Below are positions 25,772 to 35,554 of a stretch of 64,000 nt of DNA, one piece after another. How positions within the stretch are numbered: the stretch's first letter is position 1; the number at the start of each line of letters is the position of its first letter. This stretch comes from an uncultured Acidimicrobiales bacterium (GTDB lineage: Bacteria > Actinomycetota > Acidimicrobiia > Acidimicrobiales > SHLQ01), in assembly GCA_938015295.1 (NCBI GenBank), contig CALLQB010000004.1, forward strand, positions 122,081-186,080. Reading direction: 5' to 3'. Position numbers and translations under genes: made by a program. The notes below the pieces were generated by a model. It was not told the DNA's origin, ran no database searches, and saw only the letters and a program-made list of their open reading frames with translations.

Positions 25772-28231
25772 CTAGTCGCAGGCCTCACAAGTTTCAGGAT
25801 TTTCCAGCGAGCAGGCCAAAGCCTCAGCATCGGTGAATTGTTTGCTCGGCTGCGGCGGCTCAGGCAGCGTGTCGTTGCCGTCGTCGATCGTGGTTTTGTT
25901 GATCCGAGTCGCGGGGCGTGAACGCAGGTAGTAGGTGGTTTTGAGGCCCATTTTCCAGGCGTGGAGATACATCGAGCTGAGTTTGCCGATGGTGGGGGAC
26001 TCCATGAAGAGGTTCAGCGATTGGCTTTGGTCGATAAACGCACCGCGTTCGGCGGCCATGTCGATCAAAGAACGCATCGGGATTTCCCAAGCGGTGCGGT
26101 ACAGCTCGCGAAGGTCGGCCGGAATCTCTTCGATGTCTTGGATCGAACCTTCTGCCCGCTTGACTTTGTTGGCGACCTCGTCGGTCCACAATCCACGCTC
26201 TTGCAGGTCGCGAACCAGATAGCGGTTGATCTGCAGGAACTCGCCTGACAGCGTCTCGCGCTTGAACAGGTTGGAAACCTGCGGCTCGATGCATTCATAG
26301 CAGCCGGCGATCGAGGCGATCGTGGCGGTGGGAGCGATGGCGATCATCAGCGAGTTGCGAAGACCGAACTCGGCGATGCGTTCCTTGAGGCCAGCCCAAC
26401 GCTCGGGATTGGTTGGCTCTACCCCGGCAAGATCGAATTGCAGATCGCCCTTGGCGGCCCGAGTCTGCTCGAAGTTGGGGTGTGCGCCGTTGGCTTCGGC
26501 CAATTCGGTGCTGGCAAGCAAGGCATGGAAATAGATCTCTTCGGAGATGCGGCGGCTAAGCGCACGGGCCTCGTCGGAGTCGAACGGCAGGCGAAGCTTA
26601 AAGAAGACGTCTTGGAGACCCATCAGGCCAAGGCCGACCGGGCGCCACGCGGCGTTGGAGGTGGCGGCTTCGGGGGTCGGGTAGAAGTTGATGTCGATGA
26701 CCCGGTCGAGGAACGGCACCGCGGTGCGCACAACCTCGCCGAGGCGGTCGAAATCGAAGGTGCCGGTGGCGGTGTCGACCAACGAGCCAAGGTTGACCGA
26801 GCCGAGGTTGCAGACGGCTGTTTCGTCTTGGCTGGTGACCTCGATGATTTCGGTGCAGAGGTTTGAGAGGTGCACAACACGAGGTGTGCCGTCGGGAGCG
26901 GTGCCGCCAGTTTGGTTGCAGCGTTCGTTGCTCGGGTCCTTGAACGTCATCCAGCCGTTGCCGGTCTGGGCCAGGTTGCGCATCATGCGGCTGTACAGCT
27001 CACGGGCGGGAAGCTGGCGCTCGAAAAGGCCCTTTTCTTCGGCTTCGATGTAGGCCCGCTCGAACTCGTCGCCGTAAAGGTCGATGAGGTGAGGAACCTT
27101 CTTGGGGTCAAACAGCGACCACTGCCAGTCGTTCTCGACCCGCTTCATGAACAGGTCCGGTACCCAGTTGGCCAGGTTGAGGTTGTGTGCCCGACGGTTG
27201 TGGTCGCCGGTGCTTTCGCGCAGTTCGAGGAAGTCCTCGATGTCGGCGTGCCACGTCTCGAGGTAGACGCAGGCGGCGCCCTTGCGGCGGCCGCCCTGGT
27301 TCACTGCTTGCACTGAGCTGTCGAGGGTCTTGAGCCACGGCACGATGCCGTTGGAAAGGCCGTTGGTGCCCTGGATCAGGGAACCTTTTGCGCGTACCCG
27401 GTGCCAGGCGACGCCGATGCCGCCAGCGAACTTCGAGAGCCGAGCAATGTCGGTGTAGCGCTTGTAGATGCCTTCGAGGCTGTCTTCTGGCGACTCAAGC
27501 AAGTAACACGACGACATCTGCGGATGTGCGGTGCCCGAGTTGAACAGCGTGGGGCTCGACGCCAGGTATTCGAGCGATGAGAGCAGCTTGTAGAAACGAA
27601 TGGCTTCGTCGGGGGTCGTGGCAAGACCACAGGCGACCCGAAGGAAGAAGTACTGCGGCGTTTCGATGACCACGCGGTCTTGGGGGTGACGCAACAGGTA
27701 CCGGTCGTACACCGTGCGAAGACCAAAGAACTCGAACAGGCCGTCTTGGTCGTGATCGATGGTGTCGTTGAGCTTGCGGGCGTTGAGGTTGACGAAGTCG
27801 AGGACGTGATCACCAATGAGCCCAAGACGATGTCCGGCGGCGACCGACTGCGAGAACGAGTGGATGTCTTGATTGCGTACCTCTTTGTCCACAGTGGTGG
27901 CCAGAAGACGCGCCGCGAGGCGGGAGTAGTTTGGCTCTTCGACGATGAGCGAGGCTGCGGTGCGAATGGACAGCTCGTCGAGCTCTTCGGTGGTTGCGCC
28001 GTCGCACAGGCCGCTGATGGTGCGGGTGGCTATGCGCATAGCGTCAACCCCGCCCAGACCTGCTGCGCAACGTTCGATCGCTCGAACAATCTTGTTGAGA
28101 TCGACTTCTTCTAAATCGCCGTTGCGTTTTTGTACACGCATCGAGGCAATTGCAGGTTCACCCCGCCCATCGATCGAGGCTTGATCGGCAGTGGTGGCGT
28201 TGGAGTCGAGGCGGTCGTCGGTGAGAGCCAT
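25772..28231 (-). CDS. nrdA: Ribonucleoside-diphosphate reductase large subunit (class I)
   Basis: Catalytic R1 subunit (819 aa). An N-terminal ATP-cone (about residues 30-115, RVQKRNGDLEEVDLNKIVRA) gives allosteric activity control. The barrel carries the redox Cys in MSSCYLLES, thiyl Cys and Glu in NLCTEI, the second redox Cys in AVCNLGSVNL and a C-terminal CEAC pair that passes electrons from thioredoxin or glutaredoxin. ATG 28231 gives an N-terminal stretch of about 28 residues before the cone. It is first in an nrdA-nrdB unit. About 470 bases upstream contain a perfect palindrome and a 10-bp tandem array that could regulate it. Confidence 0.96.
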   Translation of the reverse strand: MALTDDRLDSNATTADQASIDGRGEPAIASMRVQKRNGDLEEVDLNKIVRAIERCAAGLGGVDAMRIATRTISGLCDGATTEELDELSIRTAASLIVEEPNYSRLAARLLATTVDKEVRNQDIHSFSQSVAAGHRLGLIGDHVLDFVNLNARKLNDTIDHDQDGLFEFFGLRTVYDRYLLRHPQDRVVIETPQYFFLRVACGLATTPDEAIRFYKLLSSLEYLASSPTLFNSGTAHPQMSSCYLLESPEDSLEGIYKRYTDIARLSKFAGGIGVAWHRVRAKGSLIQGTNGLSNGIVPWLKTLDSSVQAVNQGGRRKGAACVYLETWHADIEDFLELRESTGDHNRRAHNLNLANWVPDLFMKRVENDWQWSLFDPKKVPHLIDLYGDEFERAYIEAEEKGLFERQLPARELYSRMMRNLAQTGNGWMTFKDPSNERCNQTGGTAPDGTPRVVHLSNLCTEIIEVTSQDETAVCNLGSVNLGSLVDTATGTFDFDRLGEVVRTAVPFLDRVIDINFYPTPEAATSNAAWRPVGLGLMGLQDVFFKLRLPFDSDEARALSRRISEEIYFHALLASTELAEANGAHPNFEQTRAAKGDLQFDLAGVEPTNPERWAGLKERIAEFGLRNSLMIAIAPTATIASIAGCYECIEPQVSNLFKRETLSGEFLQINRYLVRDLQERGLWTDEVANKVKRAEGSIQDIEEIPADLRELYRTAWEIPMRSLIDMAAERGAFIDQSQSLNLFMESPTIGKLSSMYLHAWKMGLKTTYYLRSRPATRINKTTIDDGNDTLPEPPQPSKQFTDAEALACSLENPETCEACD

Positions 28232-28423
28232 GGGAGGGGCCTTCCCTGGTAGTTCTGTGAATTGGGGCAGATTGGTCGTGCGGATTTGGCAGAGCTATCC
28301 CCGGACACAGGGCGCCGCTGAAGCCATGTCCGCCAGAAGAGTTGCGGAACCGTTGCATCGCGACGGCCGCCAGAGCAAATGACAAGGTGTGGAACTACAG
28401 CAGTGTGTTGTACCGGGAAGAAC

Positions 28424-28441
28424 AATTACAGGCTTGTAATT
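28424..28441. promoter_or_regulatory. Perfect 7-bp dyad upstream of nrdA (possible operator)
   Basis: AATTACA (28424-28430), a four-base spacer GGCT, then TGTAATT (28435-28441). It is AT-rich within GC-rich surroundings and lies about 190 bases upstream of the nrdA start. It looks like a dimeric repressor or activator site. Confidence 0.5.
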
Positions 28442-28580
28442 ACGCCCACGTCAAGTGGAACATCGAGGCTTTGCGACACTGACCACTTTTGGTGACATGG
28501 CTCGTCTACCGGTCGGCAATTGCAACGATCGGTACCCCAATTTTGGTTCGGTGAGGACCGCGTAGCGTGGTTGGTTTCGC

Positions 28581-28630
28581 GCCCGAATTCGCGCAAAGTC
28601 GCGCAAAGTCGCGCAAAGTCGCGAAAATTC
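28581..28630. repeat. 10-bp tandem array GCGCAAAGTC
   Basis: Three perfect copies of GCGCAAAGTC at 28591-28620, flanked by degenerate copies GCCCGAATTC (28581-28590) and GCGAAAATTC (28621-28630). The unit is close to one helical turn, so protein bound to each unit would lie on one face of the DNA. It sits between the asparaginase gene's 3' end and the nrdA promoter region. Confidence 0.85.
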
Positions 28631-28703
28631 CTGATGGTGATGCCCGGTTACCGACTCGGTGTGGCAAATTACAAGGCTCTGCCAACACCTAGCGAGCGCC
28701 TGC

Positions 28704-29783
28704 TCAGCGGGTGTTTGGCTTTTCGGCGACATCGTTGGTCAGCACACGAATTTCGCCGACTCGCGCGTCGGCGATGTTGCGAACCACGGCGCGCTCGGCG
28801 AGTCGTGGGTCGAGTACTGCAAGGTCGATGCCACGACGGGCCAGAAGGTGAACCAATGCCGACTCGGCGGCCCGGGTCGAGCCGTCCTTAACCTTGAGGG
28901 CAAGCGCAAAGCGTTGACCAGTTTCCGGCCGCGCCGCAGCGACATAGACGCCGTCGGCGCCCACCTTGCAAACGAGGCGTCCCGCGCTTGCTTGCATGGC
29001 TTCGGTGCAAAGACGGTTCGTGCCTGCCACGAGAAACGGATAGGCCGACATCGCCGCGGAGATCGCCGCGCAGGCAAGTCGGGTTGCGGTGTCGCCAGGT
29101 TGTGGCGGCGAGTCGGTGGGAGCGAACGGCAACACGCCACGAGCGAGCGCTTCGAGTGGCGTTGCATGGGTCGGAACGCTGCAGCCGTCGACGCCAAGGG
29201 GTAGATCGTCGAGGCGGGTCGTTGTCAGCTCCTCGATGGCCGCTCGCACATGGGCCTGCACGGGGTGGTCGGGCGAGCTATAGCCGACGGTGGGGTAGCC
29301 GAGATGTCGGGCCACGGTAAGAAACCCGGCGTGTTTGCCCGAGCACATGTGGTGTCGCGCGTCGGGTTCGACACCGCTGGCCGCGAGCTCGATCGCCCGG
29401 TCTTTGGTGAACGGTTGCATGACGCCACACTCGAGATCGTCAACCGAGCATCCGATTCGGTCGAGCCACTCGGTTACCAGTTCGACATGCGCGTCTTCGC
29501 CGTTGTGGCTGGCACACGCCAGAGCAAGGTGAGCCGGCGCGAGTTCAAAGGCTGCTGCTGCTCCGGTGGTGACCAGCGGTAGTGCTTGAAGGGGTTTGGT
29601 GGCCGAACGGCCAAAGACCGCCGTGCTGTGGTCGCCGCCGCTGTCGACAATGCTGTCAGTGATGCCGCTGTCGGTGCTCACCACGACATAGTTCACGTGG
29701 TGAACGTTTTCGACGTGGCCGCCCCTGGACACCACAACACGAAGTGGCGGGCGAGCTGCAGGTGCTGCTGACGGGTCACGCAT
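28704..29783 (-). CDS. L-asparaginase II family protein
   Basis: A 359-aa member of the Asparaginase_II family (distinct from the classical AnsA/AnsB fold), thought to hydrolyse L-asparagine to aspartate and ammonia. Seen: SRGGHVENVHHVNYVVV near the N-terminus, FGRSATKPLQALPLV, the family motif CSGKHAGFL in the middle and GTNRLCTEAM near the C-terminus. It starts at ATG 29783 and ends at 28704 with KPNTR. Divergent from a secreted SGNH hydrolase. Cytosolic; no signal peptide seen. Confidence 0.88.
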   Translation of the reverse strand: MRDPSAAPAARPPLRVVVSRGGHVENVHHVNYVVVSTDSGITDSIVDSGGDHSTAVFGRSATKPLQALPLVTTGAAAAFELAPAHLALACASHNGEDAHVELVTEWLDRIGCSVDDLECGVMQPFTKDRAIELAASGVEPDARHHMCSGKHAGFLTVARHLGYPTVGYSSPDHPVQAHVRAAIEELTTTRLDDLPLGVDGCSVPTHATPLEALARGVLPFAPTDSPPQPGDTATRLACAAISAAMSAYPFLVAGTNRLCTEAMQASAGRLVCKVGADGVYVAAARPETGQRFALALKVKDGSTRAAESALVHLLARRGIDLAVLDPRLAERAVVRNIADARVGEIRVLTNDVAEKPNTR

Positions 29784-29862
29784 GGCCCGTCAACCTACAC
29801 CGCCGCCAGCACGTGAGAACGGCGGAACTCAGATTGCGACCGCGCTCGCCGACTGGCTACCG

Positions 29863-30738
29863 ATGAGCTCTCGACGCTGCTACCGCCTCTTTTCCCCGTC
29901 TTTCCCGTCTTTCCCGCGTCTGTTGACTGTTTTGTTTCTGACCGTCGCGATTCTCGGTAGCCCACTGGCGCCTGCGGCCGCACAACCAACACGCTCGCTG
30001 GTGGTCGTCGGCGACAGCATCGTGCTCAGCGCGGCCGAAGAAATCCCGGCCATGCTCGACGCAAGCTGGACGGTACAGATCGATGCGGAGGTCTCAAGGC
30101 CAACCAACGTCGGCCTAAAGATCCTGCAGGCGAACCTGGCTTCGCTCACCGACACGCTGGTCATTGGCCTGGGTGCAAACGACAGCAGTTCTCCCGACCT
30201 TTTTCGCCGACGCGTTGAAGCCGTGCTGGCAGCAGTCGCCGAGGTTCCCCGAGTCTTTTGGTTCGAGATCGCCGAGGTGCGCAACTATTACCCCGAAGCC
30301 AATGCCATCATTCGTGACGTCGCGAGCAGGTACGACAACGTCGAGGTTCTTCCCTGGTCGGCGCAGGCACTCGCCGACCCGTCCTTGACCGCTGACGACG
30401 GTCTCCACCTCACCGCTGCTGGCCAGTCGGCATTGGCGCGCGTTGCCGTCGATGCGGTCACCGCAACCGCGCCTCCCGAGAACGGAGCCGGCGTTGTCGA
30501 GCTGCGCCCCAACGGCGCTTCAGGTGCCACCGACCCCACAGCCGGGACTGAAGAGACAAATTCGGCGCCGCCTTCGGTCGCTTTCACGTTTCCCGCGCCT
30601 GCCCCGGCCCCCTTCTCGGTCTCTGGTGACTCGTTTGACCTCTCAGCAATCCCTGCGTTCGCCGCGTTCGCCGCAGTGTTGGAACGTCTCGTGGCCGCCG
30701 TGTCGGTGCGATGGTTATGGCTCGGAGCATCCAACTAG
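29863..30738 (+). CDS. Secreted SGNH/GDSL-type hydrolase
   Basis: An exported esterase-like protein (291 aa). The signal peptide covers about residues 1-41 (hydrophobic LLTVLFLTVAIL, Ala-rich cleavage APAAAQ). Block I VVVGDSIVLS places the nucleophile at S52. GLGANDSS is the Asn-containing block and DGLHLTAAG gives the Asp/His pair. A Thr/Pro-rich linker follows the catalytic domain, and a C-terminal hydrophobic segment (about 257-285) may anchor it. ATG 29863 was chosen because it directly begins a signal peptide; an open frame runs 27 codons further upstream. Substrate unknown. A second SGNH-like gene lies at 33522. Confidence 0.83.
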   Translation: MSSRRCYRLFSPSFPSFPRLLTVLFLTVAILGSPLAPAAAQPTRSLVVVGDSIVLSAAEEIPAMLDASWTVQIDAEVSRPTNVGLKILQANLASLTDTLVIGLGANDSSSPDLFRRRVEAVLAAVAEVPRVFWFEIAEVRNYYPEANAIIRDVASRYDNVEVLPWSAQALADPSLTADDGLHLTAAGQSALARVAVDAVTATAPPENGAGVVELRPNGASGATDPTAGTEETNSAPPSVAFTFPAPAPAPFSVSGDSFDLSAIPAFAAFAAVLERLVAAVSVRWLWLGASN

Positions 30739-30782
30739 CGAGGTCTATCGAACGGGCTGCCGGTCGCAGTAGATTCGGTGGC

Positions 30783-31766
30783 GTGACTTCCGACGACATT
30801 CTTGATGTAGATCTGCTGGCCTTCGAAAAGGGCACCGCCGAACAGCGACGGGCTGTCGTCGACGGCACGATGGAAAGCTTGAAGACGGGGTTCGTCTACA
30901 CCCGTCACGACATTTCAGCCGACCTGCTCGACACGGCGTACGACTACCTGCAGCGGTTCTTTTCGCTGCCGCAGGAACAAAAGGATCGCTCGACGGTCGC
31001 CGGGTCAAACGGGCAGACCGGCTACACCCCGCTGCTTGTCGAGACCGCCGCATCGGCCGAGGTTCCTGACTGGAAAGAGATGTACAACTGGGGCGCTGAG
31101 CTGCCCGAAGGGCACCCGCTACGCAAGCGTCTTCCGCATCGCTACAGTCCACCGAAGTTTCCTGACGACCTTCTTGCTGGCATGAGTGAGGTGATGGGCA
31201 CGTTTCACCAACAGGTCTGGGATCTGCAGCGCCGGTTCCTCAAGATCATCGCTGTTGGTATCGGTGCTCACGAAGACTTCTTCGAGTTCATGCTCAAAGA
31301 CGGAGCGACGCTCACCCGAGCGATTCATTACCCCGAGATGCAGGCCGCCCCAGGCGCCGACCACGTGTGGGCAGGCGAACACGCCGACATCAACCTCATC
31401 ACCGCATTGCCCAGGTCGACGGCGAAAGGGCTCGAGGTCAAGCTTGAAGATGGTTCGTGGATCGACGCGGCTCCGCCCGACGACGGCGTGGTCATCAACA
31501 CCGGCATGATGCTCGAACACCTCACGAACGGCGTGATTCCGCCGGGCCGTCACCGGGTGGTGGCCGACCAGGACCAGCCAGGCGACCGGTACTCGGTTGT
31601 GCAGTTTTGTCATCCGACACCGTGGACCATCTTGTCCCCGGTGCCCAGCTGTGTCACCGACGAGTATCCGCTTCGGTACCCGTCGATCACCGCAAGCGAT
31701 CGACTCGAACAGGTGATCTTCGAAATCAATTTGGTCGAAGACGGGCGACGGGTCGGCAAGTCATGA
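30783..31766 (+). CDS. 2-oxoglutarate/Fe(II)-dependent oxygenase, isopenicillin N synthase family
   Basis: A non-haem iron oxygenase (327 aa). The DIOX N-terminal region has FVYTRHDI and FSLPQEQKDR. The 2OG-Fe(II) core has the facial triad H200, D202 (GEHADINLIT) and H257 (PPGRHRVV), with R269 and S271 (RYSVVQF) for binding 2-oxoglutarate. Hydroxylation, ring formation or desaturation of a small molecule is expected; the substrate is unknown. GTG 30783 is chosen to match family N-termini, though open frame continues to 30711 inside the SGNH gene. The stop overlaps the MBL-fold gene start as ATGA, indicating an operon and probably a shared pathway. Confidence 0.87.
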   Translation: MTSDDILDVDLLAFEKGTAEQRRAVVDGTMESLKTGFVYTRHDISADLLDTAYDYLQRFFSLPQEQKDRSTVAGSNGQTGYTPLLVETAASAEVPDWKEMYNWGAELPEGHPLRKRLPHRYSPPKFPDDLLAGMSEVMGTFHQQVWDLQRRFLKIIAVGIGAHEDFFEFMLKDGATLTRAIHYPEMQAAPGADHVWAGEHADINLITALPRSTAKGLEVKLEDGSWIDAAPPDDGVVINTGMMLEHLTNGVIPPGRHRVVADQDQPGDRYSVVQFCHPTPWTILSPVPSCVTDEYPLRYPSITASDRLEQVIFEINLVEDGRRVGKS

Positions 31767-32722
31767 CCGGGCAGGCGAATCACGGCAAGCGACACTATGA
31801 GAAAGGCCTCGTCGAACTAGGTGACGGATTGTTCGCCTATCTCCAACCCGACGGGGGGTGGGGGTGGAGCAATGCTGGCCTAGTGGTCGGCGACGGTTCA
31901 TCGCTTCTGGTCGACACCCTTTTCGATCTCACGCTTACCCGCGAGATGCTCGACACAATGCAGAAGGTCACCAATACCGCAGCTATCGAAGCGTTGGTGA
32001 ACACCCATGCCAATGGCGACCATTGCTACGGCAACGAGTTGGTGCCGGGAGTCGACATCGTGGCTTCCGAGGCGTCAGCGGGGGAGATGAACGAGTTGCC
32101 GCCGCAAGCCCTCGACATGCTGCTCAAACTTGATGTCGACGCATCGACCAAAGCGTATCTGGCCGACGCGTTCGGCCCGTTCAACTTTGGCGACATCACC
32201 ATGACTCCGCCGACGACCACCTTCTCGGGCCGCCACACGCTCGACGTCGCTGGCCGGCAGGTCGAGCTGATCGAGGTCGGCCCTGCCCACACCAAAGGTG
32301 ACATCATTGCGTATGTCCCCGACGCGGACACGGTGTTTACCGGCGACATCTTGTTTGTGTATGGCACGCCGATCATCTGGGATGGTCCAGTGCAGAACTG
32401 GATTGATGCCTGCGATCTCATCGGTGACCTTGGCGTGTCAACCGTGGTGCCCGGCCATGGCCCGGTCTGCGGACTCGACGGTGTCGATATGGTTCGGGGT
32501 TACCTGTCGTGGTTGCGCTCCGAGGCCCAATTGCGCCATGCCGCAGGCATGTCGGCAGCCGATGCTGCCCGCGACATTGCACTTGGCGAATACGGCGAAT
32601 GGGGCGATAGCGAAAGGATCGTCATCAATGTCGACTCGATCTACCGCGAGTTCGACCCAACCCATCAAAGCGCCGGCGTCATCGAGCAGTTCTCGCTGAT
32701 GGCCGAACTTGCGGGCTACTGA
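31763..32722 (+). CDS. MBL-fold metallo-hydrolase with HxNxDH metal motif
   Basis: Metallo-beta-lactamase superfamily hydrolase (319 aa). The metal motif reads H82-A-N84-G-D86-H87, so the second His of the usual HxHxDH is Asn. Further ligand candidates are His in VGPAHTKGD, Asp in VFTGDILF and His in VPGHGPVCG. The C-terminal about 80 residues are helical. The start ATG 31763 overlaps the oxygenase stop, so the two are translationally coupled. HANGDH is found in a subset of MBL proteins, so the change is probably a subfamily trait and not damage. Substrate unknown. Confidence 0.87.
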   Translation: MTGQANHGKRHYEKGLVELGDGLFAYLQPDGGWGWSNAGLVVGDGSSLLVDTLFDLTLTREMLDTMQKVTNTAAIEALVNTHANGDHCYGNELVPGVDIVASEASAGEMNELPPQALDMLLKLDVDASTKAYLADAFGPFNFGDITMTPPTTTFSGRHTLDVAGRQVELIEVGPAHTKGDIIAYVPDADTVFTGDILFVYGTPIIWDGPVQNWIDACDLIGDLGVSTVVPGHGPVCGLDGVDMVRGYLSWLRSEAQLRHAAGMSAADAARDIALGEYGEWGDSERIVINVDSIYREFDPTHQSAGVIEQFSLMAELAGY

Positions 32723-32734
32723 CCCGGTTCGCCG

Positions 32735-32764
32735 GTGTAGGCCGGCACTGTGTAGGCCAGCACT
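32735..32764. repeat. 15-bp tandem duplication (GTGTAGGCCGGCACT)
   Basis: Two contiguous 15-base units, 32735-32749 and 32750-32764, differing at one base. They lie in the short gap between the MBL-fold gene and the convergent histidine phosphatase gene. No gene reads through them. Confidence 0.85.
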
Positions 32765-32778
32765 GCCACGGCGTCAGC

Positions 32779-33366
32779 TCACGTGTGAAGTGGATGCCCG
32801 CACTGATGATTGAGCGAGCGAAGCACCGGGTTACCGCGGTATTCGCCGAGCACACTGACGGCCGCAGTTTCGAGCGGGAAACGTTTGCCCTCGCTGGCGG
32901 GTAGCGCTAACCATCGGGCGATAAAGACGGCAAGAAGGTGACCGTGGGCAAACACCACGACATCGCTGGCCGGATCGCACTCGTCTCGCACGCGGGTCAA
33001 GAAGGTATCGACCCGCTGGCCAACCTGGTCGACGGACTCTCCGTTTGGCGGCGCGGTCGTCCATTTCGAAAATCCGGGTTCTTCGACGACGATGTCGACG
33101 GTTCGTTTTCCCTCATGATCGCCGTAGTGCCATTCGACGAGGTTGTCATCAACAGACGCGTGACCGAATCCGGCGATCTCGGCAGTGACGCTCGCCCGCT
33201 GCAGCGGGCTGGTGTAGGAGCGTGCAAAGTCCCAGTCGGTCAACGTTGCTGCGGCGCGCAGTGCTTCTTCTCGGCCAACGTCGGTGAGGGGAATATCGGT
33301 TCGCCCTGTGTGCTGCGAGGTGATCGACCATGCGGTCTGGCCATGACGTACAACAACGATGCGCAT
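32779..33366 (-). CDS. Histidine phosphatase family protein (phosphoglycerate-mutase-like)
   Basis: A 195-aa member of the histidine phosphatase superfamily. MRIVVVRHGQTAWS contains the RHG motif with catalytic H8. The second catalytic His lies in VVVFAHGHLLAV, and the acid/base Glu in LVEWHYGDHEG. The size fits small broad-range phosphatases or CobC-like enzymes. ATG 33366 begins directly at the catalytic motif; the longer frame upstream (to 33579) is not family-like. Substrate unknown. Confidence 0.88.
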   Translation of the reverse strand: MRIVVVRHGQTAWSITSQHTGRTDIPLTDVGREEALRAAATLTDWDFARSYTSPLQRASVTAEIAGFGHASVDDNLVEWHYGDHEGKRTVDIVVEEPGFSKWTTAPPNGESVDQVGQRVDTFLTRVRDECDPASDVVVFAHGHLLAVFIARWLALPASEGKRFPLETAAVSVLGEYRGNPVLRSLNHQCGHPLHT

Positions 33367-33521
33367 GCCGCATCGTAGACCGGGTGGTTTGGCTAGGCGT
33401 TGGCGTTTTGGGCTAGCTAGGGTGCCTTGGTCACCTGAGTGGGTCACCAAACGTAAGAAATTTGGCCCAATCAACCACTTTTCGTGGCAATGCCCTGTTC
33501 CGCCTGCTACTACTCGTGAGT

Positions 33522-34676
<1,155 letters not shown>

Positions 34677-34685
34677 GGTCGCGCT

Positions 34686-34703
34686 CTCGCCGGTTGGGGC
34701 GAG
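34686..34703. terminator. Short hairpin between convergent SGNH and Lrp genes
   Basis: CTCGCC (34686-34691) pairs with GGCGAG (34698-34703) around GGTTGG. It lies in the 30-base gap between the two stop codons and could end transcription in both directions. No U-tract is visible, so confidence is modest. Confidence 0.4.
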
Positions 34704-34706
34704 CCG

Positions 34707-35165
34707 TTAGACGTAGTCCAGCGGTAGCGCAGTGGTCTGCTTGATCTTCTCCATCACAAACACCGTTCGCACGTCATAGAGGTCGACTGCGTCGATGAGA
34801 CGCTTGTAGAGCAGATCGTAGCTGTCGATCGACGGCACCATGACCCGCAGGATGTAGTCGATCTCCCCGCTTGTGCGGTACGCCTCGACCACCTCCGGAA
34901 ACGACTCGATTGCCTGTTGAAACTCGGTGAGCCATTCGGCCGAATGGTTATTGGTGCGGATCTGCACGATAGCGGTGACCCCAAGGTTCACCGATGCCGG
35001 GTCGACCAGCGCAACCTGGCCGGTGATCACGCCCGATTTCTCGAGATTCTGAATGCGGCGCCAACACGGGGTCGCAGTAAGCCCAACCTGCTCTGCAACC
35101 TCGCGTGCCGACAGGCTGGCGTCGTGTTGCAGCAATTGCACTATTTCCCGATCAACTTCGTCCAC
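34707..35165 (-). CDS. Lrp/AsnC-family transcriptional regulator
   Basis: A 152-aa DNA-binding regulator. Residues 1-60 form the AsnC-type helix-turn-helix (DREIVQLLQHDASLSAREVA, TPCWRRIQNLEKSGVI). The C-terminal RAM domain (about 70-145) has EVVEAYRTSGEIDYILRV, with the conserved Gly-x-x-Asp-Tyr for effector binding and oligomerisation. Such proteins usually sense an amino acid. It is divergent from the small DUF6356-like gene, with about 110 bases between them that may hold its operator. Target genes unknown. Confidence 0.93.
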   Translation of the reverse strand: MDEVDREIVQLLQHDASLSAREVAEQVGLTATPCWRRIQNLEKSGVITGQVALVDPASVNLGVTAIVQIRTNNHSAEWLTEFQQAIESFPEVVEAYRTSGEIDYILRVMVPSIDSYDLLYKRLIDAVDLYDVRTVFVMEKIKQTTALPLDYV

Positions 35166-35278
35166 AATAGAAGAATATCACTGATTTTCTCAAATGGACG
35201 CAACAAAACTGTGCAACTGACGGCAAAGTGTCGAATTTTAGCTGGATAATACTCCGGGAAAATCCGTACCGTGGAGGC

Positions 35279-35551
35279 ATGGCACCGACCAGCTACTTCA
35301 CCGCACATCCCGCATCCGAAGGCGAAACCTATGGCGAGCACTTTCGAGTGGCTATGGGCTTTTCACGTCAGCTCCTCGGTGCCGGTATCGCGGCCGCAGT
35401 GCACGCCGTATTGCCCAACTTCCACACGACCACGGCCAGCCGACGCATCCACCAATTGCACCACTGTCTTGAGTCGGGCGACCGCGAAGCCATCAAAAAC
35501 CCGGGCAAGTTTGTCTCGCCTTGCGCCGAGGACCTCGTGCGCGCCAGCTAG
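35279..35551 (+). CDS. DUF6356-like small membrane protein
   Basis: A 90-aa protein of unknown function. The sequence FTAHPASEGETYGEHFRVAM followed by a hydrophobic LLGAGIAAAVHAVLP segment resembles the DUF6356 family. ATG 35279 has GGAGG only one base upstream, so either a close ribosome-binding site or another start may be used. Its stop is three bases from the ileS stop, so the two genes converge without a terminator. It is divergent from the Lrp regulator. Confidence 0.72.
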   Translation: MAPTSYFTAHPASEGETYGEHFRVAMGFSRQLLGAGIAAAVHAVLPNFHTTTASRRIHQLHHCLESGDREAIKNPGKFVSPCAEDLVRAS

Positions 35552-35554
35552 CGG

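Larger units (their letters stand above)
28232..28703. promoter_or_regulatory. 472-bp gene-free region upstream of nrdA
   Basis: No convincing coding frame. It holds a perfect inverted repeat AATTACA-GGCT-TGTAATT at 28424-28441 and a 10-bp tandem array at about 28581-28630. It must contain the nrdA promoter. The dyad does not match the NrdR box consensus well, so no regulator is assigned. Confidence 0.55.

Noticed and set aside
28391..28441. NrdR boxes upstream of nrdA
   Set aside because: Partial TACA/TGTA matches occur, but neither the dyad at 28424-28441 nor nearby sequence fits the 16-bp NrdR consensus well enough.
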